A stretch of DNA of 64,000 nucleotides. Origin: Corynebacterium cystitidis. Lineage in GTDB: Bacteria > Actinomycetota > Actinomycetes > Mycobacteriales > Mycobacteriaceae. This document shows, piece after piece, positions 1 through 8,062 of this stretch (positions are counted from its first letter, which is position 1; each line of letters begins with the position of its first letter). The DNA is taken from positions 186,001 to 250,000 of the forward strand of contig NZ_LT906473.1 of NCBI RefSeq assembly GCF_900187295.1. Reading direction: 5' to 3'. A program made the position numbers and the translations under genes. The notes beneath the pieces were generated by a model. That model searched no databases, was not told the origin of the DNA, and was given only the letters and a program-made list of their open reading frames with translations.

Positions 1-2
1 AC

Positions 3-227
3 ACCGTGAAGATGAAGGGTGAAGGTTTCACTCCGGCGGTGGAGAAGAAACAGTACGTCACCGCTGGCGATCCACTTGCAACCGTTGATTTCAACGCAGT
101 AGAAACCGCTGGTTTTGACACTACTGTGGTCATGACCGTGGTTAACTCGAAGAGTTTGACGGCGGTGGAAGCCACAGGTTCCGGCACGGTTGTTGCCGGT
201 GATCCCGTGATCAGCGTGGATAAATAG
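3..227 (+). CDS. PTS enzyme II, C-terminal end of the IIA domain (5' truncated by window)
   Basis: The reading frame is open from the window edge and ends at the TAG at 225-227. The visible residues (TVKMKGEGFTP, then VKKKQYVTAGDPL-like sequence and a closing GDPVISVDK) match the last part of the glucose/beta-glucoside type IIA domain, which receives phosphate from HPr on a histidine. That histidine lies in the HxGIDTV motif, a few residues before the window starts, so it is not visible. The domain probably closes a larger IIBCA permease. The next gene is a BglG-type antiterminator 22 bp downstream, the usual partner of beta-glucoside permeases, so an aryl-beta-glucoside or similar sugar is likely; the substrate cannot be read from this fragment. 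Confidence 0.85.
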   Translation, partial: TVKMKGEGFTPAVEKKQYVTAGDPLATVDFNAVETAGFDTTVVMTVVNSKSLTAVEATGSGTVVAGDPVISVDK

Positions 228-249
228 GGCGAACTGCAAGGAGAACGGG

Positions 250-1140
250 ATGCATATTCTGCGCGTGTTCAACAACAATGTGGTGCTGGCGAAAGACGTG
301 GCACAGCACCGTGTGGCTAGCGCCGATGGGGAGGTCATCCTTACTGGGCGTGGCATCGGGTTCGGTGCGCGCACTGGTGATGTGGTTGATCTCGCGCGCG
401 TGCAGAAAGTATTTGTGCCTGCCGACGGCCGCGATCCGGACCATTTGGGCGAGATGCTCGCGATGGTTCCGGAGGTGGCGATCTCCGCGATCATTGAGGC
501 GCTTGCCGCCATCGATGCGCCCGTCGAGCTGCGCGAGAAGGTCACCCTGGTCACAGCTTTGGCGGACCACTTGCATGGTGCGATTGAGCGCCAGCGTTTC
601 GAGCATGATTTCACCTACCCGCTGGAAGCGGAGGTGCGCCACTTGTACCCGGTGGAGCTTGATTTGGCCCAGCGGCTGCTGGCCCATATTAATCAGAACC
701 AGAGCCTGAATTCTGCTTTGAACTTGCAGCGCCCTTTGCCGGATTCTGAGGCGATCGCGTTTGCGTTGCATTTCGTCAACGCTGGTTTTACCGCTGGCGA
801 TTTGTCCCATACGTATGCGATGACGGGTGTGATCCAGCAAATCTTGAGCGTGATTGGTGCCTTTTATGGCGTTGAGCTGGAGCAGTCGTCGATAGCTGCG
901 GCCCGTTTTATTACCCACATGCGTTACTTATTCACCAGGTTGGCCAGTGGCGAACAGTTGGCCGGGCTGGCGAATCCTCTGACAGATCAAATCATGGCGA
1001 CCTATCCGCGCGCGTTGCAGTGCGCCCAGCAGGTGGCCACCATCGTCGAGTTGCGCTTTGATGCGGATCTTAACGACGAAGAGATTGCCTATCTCACCCT
1101 CCATATCGAGCGTCTTGGCGCTCAACGAAAGGAAGCGTAA
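250..1140 (+). CDS. BglG/LicT-family transcriptional antiterminator
   Basis: The 296-residue product has the family layout. An N-terminal CAT RNA-binding domain of about 55 residues (MHILRVFNNNVVLAKD) is followed by two PTS-regulation domains, with likely phosphorylated histidines in ADHLHGAIER (PRD1) and in LHFVNAGF and LTLHIERL (PRD2). Such proteins bind an RNA hairpin in the leader of a sugar operon and prevent termination; phosphorylation through the PTS tunes them. A good ribosome site (aaggag, about 240) precedes the ATG. The gene sits between an enzyme II and enzyme I, so it probably controls this same PTS cluster. The RAT hairpin it would bind is not seen here and probably lies upstream of the enzyme II gene, outside the window. 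Confidence 0.9.
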   Translation: MHILRVFNNNVVLAKDVAQHRVASADGEVILTGRGIGFGARTGDVVDLARVQKVFVPADGRDPDHLGEMLAMVPEVAISAIIEALAAIDAPVELREKVTLVTALADHLHGAIERQRFEHDFTYPLEAEVRHLYPVELDLAQRLLAHINQNQSLNSALNLQRPLPDSEAIAFALHFVNAGFTAGDLSHTYAMTGVIQQILSVIGAFYGVELEQSSIAAARFITHMRYLFTRLASGEQLAGLANPLTDQIMATYPRALQCAQQVATIVELRFDADLNDEEIAYLTLHIERLGAQRKEA

Positions 1141-1143
1141 ATC

Positions 1144-2829
1144 ATGAGTACTCGCACCATCATCCACGGGGTTGGTGTTTCGGCCGGCACCACGTTTGGC
1201 CCGGCTGTGATCATCAGCCCGGCGGCAGGCGTCGATAGTAATGAGCCTGCATGTACCGACCCGGAGGCGGATACCGCCCGAATCAAGGACGTATTGCAGC
1301 AGGTTGCTGACGGTTTGAGCGCGCGTGCCGACGACGCCCCCGAGACTTCGAAAGCTATTGTGCAGGCCACCGCTGGCCTGGCAACTGACCGGGGTTTGTT
1401 ACGTACTGTGACCAAGGAGTTGAAGAAGGGCTCTGGTGTTACCCGGGCGGTGCATGACGCGGTGGAGAACTTTGCCGCGAAGCTGCGCAAGCTGGGCGGC
1501 TACATGGCCGAGCGCGTGACTGACTTGTATGACGTGCGTGACCGTGCCATTGCCCGTTTGCGTGGGTTGGAAGAGCCGGGCGTGCCGACGCTGCACCAGC
1601 CCAGCGTGATTGTTGCCGTTGACCTGGCACCCGCGGAGACGGCCACACTGAACCCGGAGCTGGTGCGCGGCATCATCACCGCGGAGGGTGGCCCCACCTC
1701 CCACACTGCGATCCTGGCGGCCCAGCTGGGGATTCCGGCCGTGGTTAAAGCGACGGGCATCCTGGATCAGCTCAGTGCTGGCGAATTAGTCGCACTTGAC
1801 GGTGGGGTGGGCGAGGTGATTATCGCACCGACCGACGACGATACTGATCAGTTGGCGGAGCGTTCCCGCCGCCGCGCCAGCGCCCTGGCGGGCTCCTCCG
1901 GTGAGGGCGCGACCCGGGACGGCCACCGCGTCAAACTTTTGGCCAATATTGGTACTGCCGAGGACGCTCACAAAGCCGCCAGCTTCGACCTGGAAGGTTC
2001 GGGCCTGTTCCGCACCGAGTTTCTGTTCTTGTCGCGCGAAACGGCGCCTACAGTGGAGGAACAAACCGCCACCTACACTGAGGTGCTCCAGGCGTTTGGG
2101 GATAGGCGCGTCGTCGTGCGCACCCTTGATGCTGGCGCTGACAAACCTTTAAGCTTCGCTAACTTAGGCGAAGAGGAGAATCCGGCGCTGGGTCGTCGCG
2201 GCCTGCGTTTAAGCCAGGCGCGCGAGGAGCTTCTCGACGACCAACTGGCAGCCCTGGCAGCTGCCCATAAGAACACGAGTGCAGACCTGTGGGTGATGGC
2301 ACCAATGGTGTCTACCGTGGAGGAGACGAGGTGGTTCGTCGCTAAGGCGCGTGCGGCTGGCCTGCCGAAGGTGGGTGTGATGGTGGAAACTCCGGCCGCG
2401 GCGATCCGCTCTAAAAACGTGCTGTCGGAGGCAGACTTCGCGTCGATTGGCACCAATGACTTGTCGCAGTACACCATGGCCGCCGACCGCATGCAAGGAG
2501 AGCTCTCAGACCTGCTCGACCCGTGGCAGCCGGCGGTGCTGAGCATGATTAAGGCCACGTGCGACGGTGGCACCGCCACCGGTAAGCACATCGGCGTGTG
2601 CGGCGAGGCCGGCGGTGATCCGCTGCTGGCGCTCGTGCTGGTGGGGCTGGGTGTGTCGTCGCTGTCGATGGCACCGAGCAAAGTTAACGCGGTGCGTGCG
2701 GCGTTGCGCCTGCATGATCGTTCGACCTGCCAGCAGATGGCGGCCTACGCCCTTGACTCGTGGACCGCGGAAGAAGCCAAGGCAGCAGTGCTGCGGATCG
2801 CTGACCCCGTCCTGCGCGATTTGATCTAG
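1144..2829 (+). CDS. ptsI: PTS enzyme I (phosphoenolpyruvate-protein phosphotransferase)
   Basis: This 561-residue protein is full length for enzyme I, which moves phosphate from PEP to HPr in the cytoplasm. Residues 1-145 form the HPr-binding region, the swivelling phosphohistidine domain carries GGPTSHTAI with active-site His near residue 187, and the C-terminal PEP-binding barrel shows LFRTEFLFL, a conserved arginine/aspartate region (VRTLDAGADKPL) and a CGEAGGDP motif. It starts 3 bp after the antiterminator stop, so the genes are probably co-transcribed. Its stop overlaps by 4 bp the end of the convergent lipase pseudogene. Finding ptsI beside a sugar-specific enzyme II and antiterminator, rather than next to ptsH, is a notable arrangement. 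Confidence 0.95.
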   Translation: MSTRTIIHGVGVSAGTTFGPAVIISPAAGVDSNEPACTDPEADTARIKDVLQQVADGLSARADDAPETSKAIVQATAGLATDRGLLRTVTKELKKGSGVTRAVHDAVENFAAKLRKLGGYMAERVTDLYDVRDRAIARLRGLEEPGVPTLHQPSVIVAVDLAPAETATLNPELVRGIITAEGGPTSHTAILAAQLGIPAVVKATGILDQLSAGELVALDGGVGEVIIAPTDDDTDQLAERSRRRASALAGSSGEGATRDGHRVKLLANIGTAEDAHKAASFDLEGSGLFRTEFLFLSRETAPTVEEQTATYTEVLQAFGDRRVVVRTLDAGADKPLSFANLGEEENPALGRRGLRLSQAREELLDDQLAALAAAHKNTSADLWVMAPMVSTVEETRWFVAKARAAGLPKVGVMVETPAAAIRSKNVLSEADFASIGTNDLSQYTMAADRMQGELSDLLDPWQPAVLSMIKATCDGGTATGKHIGVCGEAGGDPLLALVLVGLGVSSLSMAPSKVNAVRAALRLHDRSTCQQMAAYALDSWTAEEAKAAVLRIADPVLRDLI

Positions 2830-4066
2830 CGCGCCGCCTTCGTCGGCGCGGGAGTAGGCACGATTCCGCACGTGCCGTTGAGCTCCTCGCCAGCAAACCG
2901 CGCATCCAACCACTCGATCACACCCGCGGACTCCATCACCAGGGGCACAGCGTGGATCAGGCCCGACTGTGAGGACAGCTTCCAATTCCCAGTGACTTCG
3001 CGCAGCTCTACCGGTGCGTCGGGCCCACCGAGTGCGCAGTAGTCGCGGGCGAGTTGGCGGACTTGTTCGGCGGGCACGAGGTTATCGCCATCAGTGGTCA
3101 CAATCAGGATGGGCGATTCAACCGGCTCATTACCCAGCCGGTTCGCTCCGAGCGCACGCCGGATACGCGGGTCTTCCGCAGCGAAATGCCCAAGCGACTT
3201 GTTCCCCACCGTATAGTCTTCAAACTTGGTATCACGTGCCGAAAGTGAGGCGTCGATGACGCAGCTTTCGGCAAGGTTAGTCAGCGCCGTGAGCCCAGCC
3301 GGGGTCAGATGGTCCTGCAACGCAGCAGCGAATTCGTCGTTGCCTCCAGCAAAACCGAGGGCGGCGAAACCAGCAACAGCAGTAAGCGAATACGGGTTGC
3401 CTTGTTCTAACACCGCCACCAAGTCAGCCGGTGGTGCACCCGCGAAAGTACCCACCAGGTTCAGTTCCGGGGCGTAATCATCATGCAGTTCGGCCGCTGC
3501 GGCGGCAGCACCCCCACCTTGGGAATAGCCGAAAATAGCGACAGGGGTGTCGTCGTCAAGCACTGCCCGCGCTGCGTCCAACACCGCGTGGGCCTGCTCC
3601 GTCCGGTTCAGGTACGAATGCACCGTGCCCTGCGCCGGGCCGATATAGTCGGTCACCACCACCCGGTAACCGGCATCGGTGAGCATGTCCACAAACGGCG
3701 CCTCATAGTTCACATTCACTGAACTGCCGGACAGGCTCGACAGCATCGACGAACTCGCACTCGGCGCGCAGTGCGGCGCTACCCCACGCGTGCCCGGAGC
3801 CACCACCACCGTGCCTTTAGGGTTATGTGAGCGTTGCGAGCTTTGCGGGCCCTGCGGATCGCGCGCTTCATACACCGCCCCGGTGGCCGGAACGAGCTGG
3901 CCAGGCGATCGTCGTCAAGCACCTGCGAGGACAACTCGCTTACCGACGATCCCGAACTCGTCGCGCTGGATAGCACATCAAGGGTGGACGATCCCACCGA
4001 GCTCAGCACAGGGCTTAACGACGACAAACTGGCCACCAACCCCACCGCAAGCAGTCTTTGCATCAT
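2826..4066 (-). pseudogene. secretory lipase (LIP family), frame broken after the signal peptide
   Basis: Two minus-strand frames together make one secretory triacylglycerol lipase. The first, starting at the ATG at 4066, encodes a signal peptide (MMQRLLAVGLVASLSSLSP). The second carries the enzyme from about 3910 down to 2826: GTVVVAPGTRG, the nucleophile elbow GYSQGG, an aspartate in TTDGDNLVP and a histidine in SGLIHAVP. The frame changes at about 3880-3912, where DDRLA of the first frame meets QLVPATGAVYEA of the second. A single-base indel, or an assembly error, would explain this. The intact paralogue at 8052-9416 has a longer stretch between signal peptide and catalytic domain, so a short deletion may also have occurred. 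A GTG at 3875 could still give a 349-residue cytoplasmic protein, but without export it would not be the usual enzyme. Confidence 0.75.
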
Positions 4067-4085
4067 GTGCTGTGATGGTAGCCGA
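4028..4085. repeat. 58-bp direct repeat, left copy (flanks the IetAS-like cassette)
   Basis: This stretch contains the start codon and first signal-peptide codons of the broken lipase. The same 58 bp recur at 7961-8018 with one visible mismatch (g/a). The two copies bracket the AAA ATPase/subtilase genes. Confidence 0.9.
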
Positions 4086-4319
4086 TGAACCTGGCGAGTA
4101 CGCGCAGATGTGAAGACACTACTTTTCCGTTCTAATCACTCAGCTCTTTTTACAAAGTTCGCTAGGATAAATTGTGTTCAATAGCGGGAATAGCAACGCC
4201 CCCGATGAGTTATGAATACATTCGCGAATGTCTGGTCGAGCCTGACACCAAGCGATTTCTCCCTGTATAGTTCGGCCGAGTTGGCTAGTTCCGGTAATCA
4301 GCTAAGGAGGCGGTGACGT

Positions 4320-5306
4320 ATGTCGGGAAATGGAAAGCACGTGGCTGCAATGGTACGCAGCTACACCGATGGAGACGAAGCCGGATTCCACTCTGTAGCA
4401 ATGCAGGTTGCCGCGCGCGAGGCCAAAGCAGGTCATACCGCAATAGCTAACGACATAAAGAAAGCCGTTCTCGCTTCAAGAGAACGGCAGCAATTGGGTT
4501 CAGTGACAAAGCTGGCCCAGCCACGTGGAGAGCTCGGTGAGCTGGTAGAAGCTACCTATCCAGAAATCAAACTAAAACAGCTTGTCGTGCCTACCGATTT
4601 GAGGAATCAGATAAAGCAGCTTTTAGCGGAACAAAGGCAGCGTAAAAACCTCCTCGACTATGGTTTCTCCCCGGCACATCGCCTCTTGTTGGAAGGGCCT
4701 CCAGGAACCGGCAAAACGATGACGGCAGCAGTGCTTGCAACAGAACTACAAATTCCGCTCATCACCGTGCGTCTCGACAGCATATTGAGCAAATACATGG
4801 GGGAGACCGCCAGCAAATTAAGGCTAGTCTTTGATGAAGTAGCCCAGCGTAGAGCCGTTTACCTATTCGACGAGTTCGATGCGCTTGGGGCAGACCGCAG
4901 CGGTAACGACGTAGGTGAAGCGCGGAGAATTCTGAACTCATTTCTGGTGTTTCTTGAAGAAGCTAGTGACGAATCTCTTGTTCTTGCTGCCACAAATCAT
5001 CGTGGGATTCTAGATCAAGCTCTCTTTAGGCGGTTCGACGTAGTTTTAACCTATTCGTTGCCAGATTCTAGACAGGCCATCGCAGTGATCAAAGGACGCC
5101 TTGGCAGCCTGGCCACCGGCACGCGGATGGACAAACTCGGAGAATACACCGAGGGTCTGAGCCACGCGGAACTAGTTAAAGCCGCTGAAACGGCGGCAAA
5201 AGCGGTTATTATGCGTGGTGAATCACAAGTAACAAGAGATGACATAATCGTGGCGTTAGCATCCCGTAAGCAGGCAAGCTTTGGCAGAGCAGAACAGCAA
5301 TCTTGA
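4320..5306 (+). CDS. ietA: AAA+ ATPase of an IetAS-type defence pair
   Basis: The 328-residue product is a single AAA+ ATPase. Walker A is GPPGTGKT at residues 126-133, Walker B is YLFDEFDA at 181-188, sensor-1 is in VLAATNHRG, and an arginine finger probably lies in LFRRFD. The N-terminal 80 residues are helical and lack a recognised domain. A strong ribosome site (aaggagg) precedes the ATG. Its stop lies inside the start region of the subtilase gene (26-bp overlap), so the two are translationally linked. The AAA ATPase plus subtilisin-like protease pair is the known architecture of IetAS, first described on an Agrobacterium plasmid and later shown to restrict phages. The name rests on architecture and domain content, not on an alignment. 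Confidence 0.8.
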   Translation: MSGNGKHVAAMVRSYTDGDEAGFHSVAMQVAAREAKAGHTAIANDIKKAVLASRERQQLGSVTKLAQPRGELGELVEATYPEIKLKQLVVPTDLRNQIKQLLAEQRQRKNLLDYGFSPAHRLLLEGPPGTGKTMTAAVLATELQIPLITVRLDSILSKYMGETASKLRLVFDEVAQRRAVYLFDEFDALGADRSGNDVGEARRILNSFLVFLEEASDESLVLAATNHRGILDQALFRRFDVVLTYSLPDSRQAIAVIKGRLGSLATGTRMDKLGEYTEGLSHAELVKAAETAAKAVIMRGESQVTRDDIIVALASRKQASFGRAEQQS

Positions 5307-7833
5307 CCATATCTATGTGCACGGACGGGCGGAATCCAAAGACTTCCGCGCTAGAGGAGGCGGAAACCCCCAGATTAAGGACGTAGACCGCCGCGCTCAT
5401 GGGGAAAGACTTAGAAGCGCGGCTGAGGAAAGTTTTCAAGCCTTCGATGAACGAAAGGATGCAGCAGTCCTGCACAGTCTTGAACTGCAGGCCACGGGTA
5501 CAACGATTGTAGTGCGGGGAGCAAGTGCTGAGTATCCACTTAAACTGGAATCGCTTTCTCGAATGGGCGGTAAGAACTCCCAGCCAAAATGGCTACTACT
5601 GTCAGTGCGCGGTTCGAGGAACAATGATCTCGAGCAAGCCACGATATGGGTGTCCGATGCTAACCGCAATGAGTTTCTTAGGCTTTTTGAAAAATTTATA
5701 GAAGAAGATACGAAGAGTGGGAAGCCAAAGAATCAAGCTCTAATCGCTAATATGTCAGAAATCCGTGAGGCTTTTATCGAGGACTTATGGACATCCGATA
5801 CGGACCTTCCTGGAAAGGGAAAGCACTGGTGGGAGCTATGGCTTGACGCACAGAGCGCCCGGGCTGCTCAATGGCAGACCATATTGGATGGGGTGGAGAT
5901 TAGATATCAGCAACGAGGCTTTGAGATAAGTGACAGGGTGGTGATATGGGTAGAAACGACACGTGAACAACTCGAACTCCTGCTTTACACCGCACTTCCG
6001 CTAGTTGAGATTAGGCCCCCAAATTTTATTGACACAGTCGAAGATTTGCCGCTCGAGGAACAGGCTGAGTACGTGGAAGAACTTGCAGAAAGGGTGCAAG
6101 CAATTGGACATGGGACTGTTCCAGCTACTGGTCAAGACGCCTCTGCCGTATGTCTCCTCGACACCGGAGTGATGCGAACACATCGTTTATTAGTCCAGTC
6201 CTTGAGCCCAGCAGACCATCACACCATTGTCGGTATTTCAGGGGTTGACGTGCATGATAAAGGGCATGGAACCTCGATGGCAGGTATAGTTCTGTATGCC
6301 GATCTCGAACCGCTTCTTCGGAGTACACACCCTGCTTATCTCACACACCGACTTGAATCGGTGCGCATGACTCCCAAAGCAGGTGAACCCAAGATTGACC
6401 CTCTGGACTATGGCAGCGCGACCGCAGAGGCTGTTTCTTTACCAGAAGTAGCCTCGAGAGACCGGCGACGGGCATTTTGCCTTACCTTGTCTACTTCTGG
6501 GGGCGAGCAACCGCTCGGAGAACCCACCTTGTGGTCTTCAGCAGTGGATGCCCTGGCTGTCGGCACAGACGTCGTGCGTGACGGCAAACAGATCAAATTG
6601 TTGTCAGAACCGGATCAAAGCCGAAGTCGGCTATTTGTAGTTGCAGCTGGCAATGTTTCTCGTTATCGCGAAGAATACAGAAAGAACTGTTTAAATGAAC
6701 CCATTCACGACCCAGCGCAGGCTTGGAACGCCCTGACGGTTGGGGCCTACACTGACTTAACTCAGCGACCTAAGGATCCTCAATACACGGGTTGGAAAAC
6801 AGTTGCAGAAGCAGGCGACATCTCGCCGCATACGACAACATCGCTGTGCTTTGACCAAAGCCTATGGCCGATCAAACCTGATATTTGTATGGAAGGTGGC
6901 AACGTTCTCACCGATGGGGCCGGCCTCTTCGAGGACAGGCACGCTAACTTATCTCTCAGATCTACGGGAAGAAAAAACGATCTCGACCTGACATCAGCGA
7001 ATGCTACCAGCGCGGCAGCAGCGCAGGCTGCCCGACTTGCTGCGATAGCGATGAACCGCTATCCAGAATATTGGCCAGAAACAATTCGAGGATTGTTGAC
7101 CCATTCAGCTGAGTGGACGGAAGTTATGAAAGATCGACTGGATCAGGCTAACAAGAAGAATGAACGCCAAGCGTTACTACGTGAATTCGGTTGGGGAACC
7201 CCTACAGAAGATGCTGTGCTTAATTCTTTCCAGAATGCGGTAACGCTGGTTACGCAGGACAGCTTCGAACCATTTACAGGTGATGACCACGCTATGCGCC
7301 AGTTCCGGTTGCATCCTCTTCCGTGGCCGACGGATGTGTTGGAAAGCTTAGGAGATAGCGAGGTGAGGTTGCGTGTCACGTTGTCTTATTTTATTGAGCC
7401 TTCTGCAAGCCGGAGGGGGTGGCGAGACAAGTACACCTACGCGTCCCATGGACTGCGTTTTGATCTTCAAGGAAGACTGGAGAGTGAACAGGACTTTATA
7501 AGCAGGATGGGGCAAGACGCTGATAAGCCTAAAGGAGATTCCAAAGGAAGCGATTCTGACCGATGGCTTGTCGGGCAAAATGCTAGATCTCGTGGTTCTC
7601 TCCATCAAGATGAATGGGTTGGTAGTGGGGCTGAACTAGCTCATTGCCAAAACTTAGCCGTGTGGCCAACAAGCGGTTGGTGGAAAAAGAACAAGAGGAA
7701 GGATAGACGTGACCTGCCAGTCCGATACGCCCTCATCCTGTCCCTAAAAACTGAAGAACAGAATGTTGACCTGTACACACCGATTGTGACCGAGCTGAAC
7801 ATTCCGGTGGTTACCGAGATACCAGTTTCATGA
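5281..7833 (+). CDS. ietS: subtilisin-like (S8) serine protease of an IetAS-type defence pair
   Basis: This 850-residue protein has the three S8 catalytic motifs in order: Asp in VCLLDTGV (near residue 294), His in KGHGTSMAG (near 329), and Ser in NATSAAAAQAARLA (near 577). An oxyanion-hole Asn is likely in VVAAGNVSR. The serine motif reads ATSAA rather than the usual GTSxA. No signal peptide is visible, so it probably acts in the cytoplasm, as expected for a protease tied to an AAA partner. About 280 residues precede and 250 follow the protease core, typical of IetS-like subtilases rather than secreted subtilisins. The TTG at 5281 is the upstream-most start; a later start is possible. The target that triggers or is cut by the protease cannot be inferred. 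Confidence 0.85.
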   Translation: MAEQNSNLDHIYVHGRAESKDFRARGGGNPQIKDVDRRAHGERLRSAAEESFQAFDERKDAAVLHSLELQATGTTIVVRGASAEYPLKLESLSRMGGKNSQPKWLLLSVRGSRNNDLEQATIWVSDANRNEFLRLFEKFIEEDTKSGKPKNQALIANMSEIREAFIEDLWTSDTDLPGKGKHWWELWLDAQSARAAQWQTILDGVEIRYQQRGFEISDRVVIWVETTREQLELLLYTALPLVEIRPPNFIDTVEDLPLEEQAEYVEELAERVQAIGHGTVPATGQDASAVCLLDTGVMRTHRLLVQSLSPADHHTIVGISGVDVHDKGHGTSMAGIVLYADLEPLLRSTHPAYLTHRLESVRMTPKAGEPKIDPLDYGSATAEAVSLPEVASRDRRRAFCLTLSTSGGEQPLGEPTLWSSAVDALAVGTDVVRDGKQIKLLSEPDQSRSRLFVVAAGNVSRYREEYRKNCLNEPIHDPAQAWNALTVGAYTDLTQRPKDPQYTGWKTVAEAGDISPHTTTSLCFDQSLWPIKPDICMEGGNVLTDGAGLFEDRHANLSLRSTGRKNDLDLTSANATSAAAAQAARLAAIAMNRYPEYWPETIRGLLTHSAEWTEVMKDRLDQANKKNERQALLREFGWGTPTEDAVLNSFQNAVTLVTQDSFEPFTGDDHAMRQFRLHPLPWPTDVLESLGDSEVRLRVTLSYFIEPSASRRGWRDKYTYASHGLRFDLQGRLESEQDFISRMGQDADKPKGDSKGSDSDRWLVGQNARSRGSLHQDEWVGSGAELAHCQNLAVWPTSGWWKKNKRKDRRDLPVRYALILSLKTEEQNVDLYTPIVTELNIPVVTEIPVS

Positions 7834-7960
7834 TAGGCAGGGCTGAATTACCCCGCAGAACTGCAACTCGATAAAGCTAGAACCGGTGGAATTCCGACTG
7901 CCTGCAATCGGTTCCCGCGCGATCAACTCGCTGGGGCATCGGCTGGGCGATCGTCGTCAT

Positions 7961-8018
7961 ACTGGCCACCAACCCCACCGCAAACAGTCTTTGCATCATG
8001 TGCTGTGATGGTAGCCGA
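7961..8018. repeat. 58-bp direct repeat, right copy; orphan lipase signal-peptide remnant
   Basis: This second copy of the 4028-4085 sequence still encodes a signal-peptide start on the minus strand (MMQRLFAVGLVAS), and recognisable but diverged homology continues a few codons further (MTTIAQPMP). No lipase body follows it. It is either the scar of a deleted third lipase gene or the far end of an insertion event at the lipase locus. Confidence 0.85.
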
Positions 8019-8043
8019 GGCCTTGAGAAGGTGCTCTAAGACC

Positions 8044-8062
8044 GCGCCTTTTTAGAAGGCGC
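8044..8062 (-). terminator. hairpin at the end of the intact lipase gene
   Basis: A perfect 7-bp stem (gcgcctt with aaggcgc, 5-base loop) overlaps the lipase stop codon. No clear T-run follows on the minus strand, so it may only be a weak terminator or mRNA-end stabiliser. Confidence 0.3.

Noticed and set aside
4086..7960. Prophage or integrative element between the 58-bp repeats
   Set aside because: No integrase, recombinase, structural or replication gene; only the AAA and subtilase genes are present and the repeat is a lipase 5' end, not a tRNA end.
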